A stretch of 7,850 nt of DNA, taken from Candidatus Latescibacterota bacterium. Its GTDB lineage: Bacteria; Latescibacterota; UBA2968; UBA8231. The stretch is taken from positions 1 to 7,850 of the forward strand of contig JAJEGS010000015.1 of assembly GCA_022819745.1 (NCBI GenBank), in the 5' to 3' direction. This document shows positions 6,597 to 7,850 of the stretch, piece by piece. The position numbers and the translations under genes are program-made. Below the pieces are notes generated by a model. It did not search any database. It worked only from the letters and a program-made list of their open reading frames with translations, and was not told where the DNA came from. The stretch's first letter is position 1; each line of letters starts with the position of its first letter.

Positions 6597-7536
6597 GGGC
6601 ATAGTGGGAAAAAGCAAGAACATGCAGGATGTGTACGCCCTGATGCAGCGGGCGGCTGAAAGCGACATTACGGTGCTGGTTCAAGGCGAAAGCGGCACGG
6701 GCAAGGAGCTCGTCGCCAAGTTGATTCACTACAACAGCCCGAGAAAGACAGATCCCTTTGTCGCCGTCAATTGCGCGGCCATTCCCGAGACGCTGATCGA
6801 AAGCGAGCTTTTCGGCCACGAACGCGGGGCTTTTACCGGGGCGGCCACGCGGCGCATCGGGCAGTTTGAGCACGCCCAAGGCGGCACTGTTTTGCTCGAC
6901 GAAATTGGCGACATGCCCATTGCGCTGCAAGCCAAATTGTTGCGGGTCCTAGAAGAGCGAGAGATCCAGCGGGTGGGTGGAACAGCCACGATTCCCATTG
7001 ACATCCGCGTGATTGCGGCGACTAATAGAAACCTAGAAAGCGCGGTAAAAGATGGTGGGTTCCGCGCGGATCTGTTCTATCGCTTGGCTGCTTTTCCCCT
7101 CGTCATTCCACCCCTCAGAGAACACCGCGAGGATATTCCCCTGTTGGTGTCACATTTCCTGCAGGACTATGCCGAACGCGCCGACGAGTCTGTGCGCGGG
7201 ATTTCCCCGGCGGCGCTGCAAACATTGCTCGCGTATGACTGGCCAGGCAACGTGCGCGAGCTCAGAAATGCCATTGAACGCGCCCTGTTGCTGGAGACCA
7301 CGGACCGACTGCAAGTCAGCAACCTCCCGCCTCAACTCGCCGCCGTGGTTCCATCTCCAACGGCTCCCGAAGATCCTGCCCAACCCCTTTCGCTGCAGGA
7401 AGCTGAGCGGCGAGCCGTTGCCCACGCCCTCGAAGCCTCGGAGTGGAATATCACTAAGGCCGCGCAAATGCTGAATATCAATCGCGTGACCCTGTACCGG
7501 AAGTTGAGAAAATACAACCTGTTGGCGGAGAAGTAA
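6574..7536 (+). CDS. Sigma-54-dependent activator, AAA+ and Fis-type HTH domains (NtrC family)
   Basis: Frame-start numbering gives 320 residues. Visible are [10 protein letters not shown] (5-14, the usual entry to the AAA+ domain), Walker A GESGTGKE (38-45), the sigma-54 contact loop GAFTGA (85-90) intact, Walker B VLLDE (106-110), sensor I ATNRN, arginine-finger segment FRADLFYRL (163-171), WPGNVREL (223-230) and a C-terminal HTH (about 291-313, [20 protein letters not shown]). It should hydrolyse ATP to remodel sigma-54 RNA polymerase at a promoter bound through the HTH. The translational start is unclear. The TTG at 6574 lies inside the receiver gene and lacks a Shine-Dalgarno. The GTG at 6604 has GAGGG but would cut the first residues of the domain. 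A +1 slip at 6591-6594 would fuse it to the receiver. The Fis-type HTH is downstream and complete. Confidence 0.88.
   Translation: MSTTYAFEGIVGKSKNMQDVYALMQRAAESDITVLVQGESGTGKELVAKLIHYNSPRKTDPFVAVNCAAIPETLIESELFGHERGAFTGAATRRIGQFEHAQGGTVLLDEIGDMPIALQAKLLRVLEEREIQRVGGTATIPIDIRVIAATNRNLESAVKDGGFRADLFYRLAAFPLVIPPLREHREDIPLLVSHFLQDYAERADESVRGISPAALQTLLAYDWPGNVRELRNAIERALLLETTDRLQVSNLPPQLAAVVPSPTAPEDPAQPLSLQEAERRAVAHALEASEWNITKAAQMLNINRVTLYRKLRKYNLLAEK
6591..6606 (+). other. Receiver/AAA+ junction: CTT TGA stop, +1 frame change and GAGGG-GTG
   Basis: In the receiver frame the sequence reads CTT (6591-6593) then TGA (6594-6596). In the +1 frame, GAG at 6595 continues directly into the AAA+ domain. 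CTT TGA is the pair at which E. coli prfB shifts +1, but the upstream Shine-Dalgarno-like stimulator of prfB is missing here. GAGGG at 6595-6599 overlaps the stop and lies four bases before an in-frame GTG (6604-6606), which would allow reinitiation. The missing receiver end also makes a deletion scar possible. Confidence 0.45.
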
Positions 7537-7709
7537 CTGCCGACCGGGCCTCCAGGCCAATTCCTCGCAGTTCCGAATCGACTGTTGCAACTGTTGCAAT
7601 AGTAAACGGTTGCCGCCGCAAATCCCACCAACCGCGCCACAAATAACGCAATTTCAGGTAGTTAGACGCCACTCCTTTTCATTCTGTGTCCTGCAGATTG
7701 TTGCATTCT
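7537..7709. other. Intergenic stretch between the activator gene and the right IS end
   Basis: I see no convincing gene here. A minus-strand frame (7672-7478) exists, but its GTG has no spaced ribosome binding site and it runs into the activator gene. The notable content is a tandem 9-bp repeat at 7581-7598. A short GGCC-TCCA-GGCC dyad at 7547-7558 has no T-tract, so it is not called a terminator. Confidence 0.5.
7581..7598 (+). repeat. Tandem 9-bp repeat ACTGTTGCA with self-complementary TTGCAA cores
   Basis: ACTGTTGCA occurs twice back to back. This places two TTGCAA palindromes (7585-7590 and 7594-7599 reading TTGCAA) nine bases apart, giving a dyad-symmetric site that resembles an operator. 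A further TTGCA follows at 7701-7705. No bound regulator can be named from the sequence. Confidence 0.5.
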
Positions 7710-7725
7710 GCCTGATTCCCTTACA
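7710..7725 (-). repeat. 16-bp inverted repeat, putative IS left terminal repeat
   Basis: GCCTGATTCCCTTACA on the plus strand is the exact inverse of positions 126-141. Both copies continue inward with one mismatch and then TTTT, extending the similarity to about 20 of 21 bases. Confidence 0.7.
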
Positions 7726-7737
7726 CTTTTGAAAATA

Positions 7738-7760
7738 GGGCTGCTGCCCATAGTTTATGG
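7738..7760 (+). repeat. Two adjacent dyads in the leader of the IS gene
   Basis: GGGC-TGCT-GCCC (7738-7749) is followed with a two-base overlap by CCATA-GTT-TATGG (7748-7760). In several IS elements, structures in the transposase leader limit expression from outside promoters or serve as binding sites. Such a role here is conjecture. Confidence 0.4.
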
Positions 7761-7785
7761 CTCTCTTTTAACCGCCTAAGATCAA

Positions 7786-7791
7786 AGGAGG
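7786..7791 (+). promoter_or_regulatory. Strong ribosome binding site of the right-edge gene
   Basis: AGGAGG lies five bases before the ATG at 7797 and is one of the two best Shine-Dalgarno sequences in the window. It is the main support for a real gene starting there. Confidence 0.7.
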
Positions 7792-7796
7792 GCCTT

Positions 7797-7850
7797 ATGA
7801 GCAGCAGCGAACAGGTATATAACCGATTGCTGGGTAGGTTGCAAGCACTC
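7797..7850 (+). CDS. N-terminal fragment of a probable transposase
   Basis: Eighteen codons are visible before the window edge, reading MSSSEQVYNRLLGRLQAL. The start is well supported by AGGAGG five bases upstream. The peptide looks like a helical N-terminus, of a sort found in some DDE transposases, but this is too short for a family call. The assignment rests on its position 87 bp inside the terminal repeat and on the matching right end near position 1. No motif is visible. Confidence 0.5.
   Translation, partial: MSSSEQVYNRLLGRLQAL

Larger units (their letters stand above)
7710..7850 (+). mobile_element. Left end of a probable insertion sequence (partial)
   Basis: The segment starts with GCCTGATTCCCTTACA (7710-7725), the exact inverse of 126-141. 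A promoter-like TTGAAA (7729-7734) follows, then two dyads and, 87 bp from the tip, a gene start with a strong Shine-Dalgarno. This is the expected layout of an IS left end, with the transposase reading inward. Together with the right end at 1-141 it implies two copies in the same orientation flanking the window. The remainder lies beyond the window. Confidence 0.6.

Noticed and set aside
7547..7558. GGCC-TCCA-GGCC dyad just after the activator stop
   Set aside because: The stem is only four to five base pairs and no T-tract follows, so an intrinsic terminator is not supported.
7478..7672. Minus-strand open frame of 64 codons beginning MASNYLKLRYLWRGWW
   Set aside because: The GTG start abuts the only Shine-Dalgarno-like bases with no spacing, no family is recognisable, and its end runs antisense into the activator gene.
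1..7850. Sigma-54 promoter (-24 GG / -12 GC) as a local target of the activator
   Set aside because: I looked for TGGCAC-N5-TTGC-like sites in the intergenic stretches on both strands and found none that keep both GG and GC at the right spacing.
1..7850. CRISPR array, tRNA or rRNA genes
   Set aside because: No regularly spaced repeats and no sequence resembling tRNA or rRNA were seen in the short intergenic stretches.

Overview
The window reads as a bacterial chromosome segment of moderately high GC, denser in G and C from about 1.55 kb onward than in the first 1.5 kb. Its content fits an uncultivated Gram-negative lineage rich in Gfo/Idh/MocA dehydrogenases, CocE-type hydrolases and DUF433/DUF5615 pairs, of the Latescibacterota, Poribacteria or Tectomicrobia kind. 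That placement is a low-confidence inference from gene content. No rRNA, tRNA or taxonomic marker is present.

Layout. (1) Positions 1-141 look like the right end of an insertion sequence: the basic C-terminus of a probable transposase, a stop at 120-122, and a 16-bp terminal repeat three bases later. (2) 142-843 holds a promoter and operator-like region and a translationally coupled toxin-antitoxin pair, a DUF433 antitoxin and a DUF5615 PIN-like toxin. (3) 914-1519 is a small cytosolic SGNH hydrolase. (4) On the minus strand, 4610 down to 1545, a two-gene operon encodes a CocE/NonD-type hydrolase followed by a Gfo/Idh/MocA oxidoreductase. The stop of the first gene lies inside the Shine-Dalgarno of the second. 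(5) Divergent from it, 4786-7536 encodes a two-component regulatory set: a PAS histidine kinase, a receiver domain that ends early, and a sigma-54 activator (AAA+ plus Fis-type HTH) in the +1 frame. (6) 7537-7709 is intergenic with a tandem 9-bp repeat. (7) 7710-7850 looks like the left end of an insertion sequence, with the exact inverse of the 16-bp repeat and the first 18 codons of a gene behind a strong Shine-Dalgarno.

The two points most worth a second look are these. First, the window appears bracketed by opposite ends of one insertion-sequence type in the same orientation, which would make the 7.57 kb between them cargo of a composite transposon, or the body of a circular translocatable unit. 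Second, at 6591-6597 the receiver and the sigma-54 activator are separated only by CTT TGA G. This is the codon-stop pair used for +1 frameshifting in prfB, and a +1 slip would give one NtrC-like protein of about 445 residues. The same spot also has a GAGGG Shine-Dalgarno overlapping the stop ahead of an in-frame GTG. It may equally be a deletion scar, because the receiver lacks its final strand, its final helix and the conserved lysine.

Working model: the kinase senses a signal through its PAS domain and phosphorylates the receiver, and the AAA+/HTH part activates a sigma-54 promoter that is probably outside this window. The hydrolase/dehydrogenase operon is an unrelated catabolic unit that shares the divergent intergenic region with the kinase gene.
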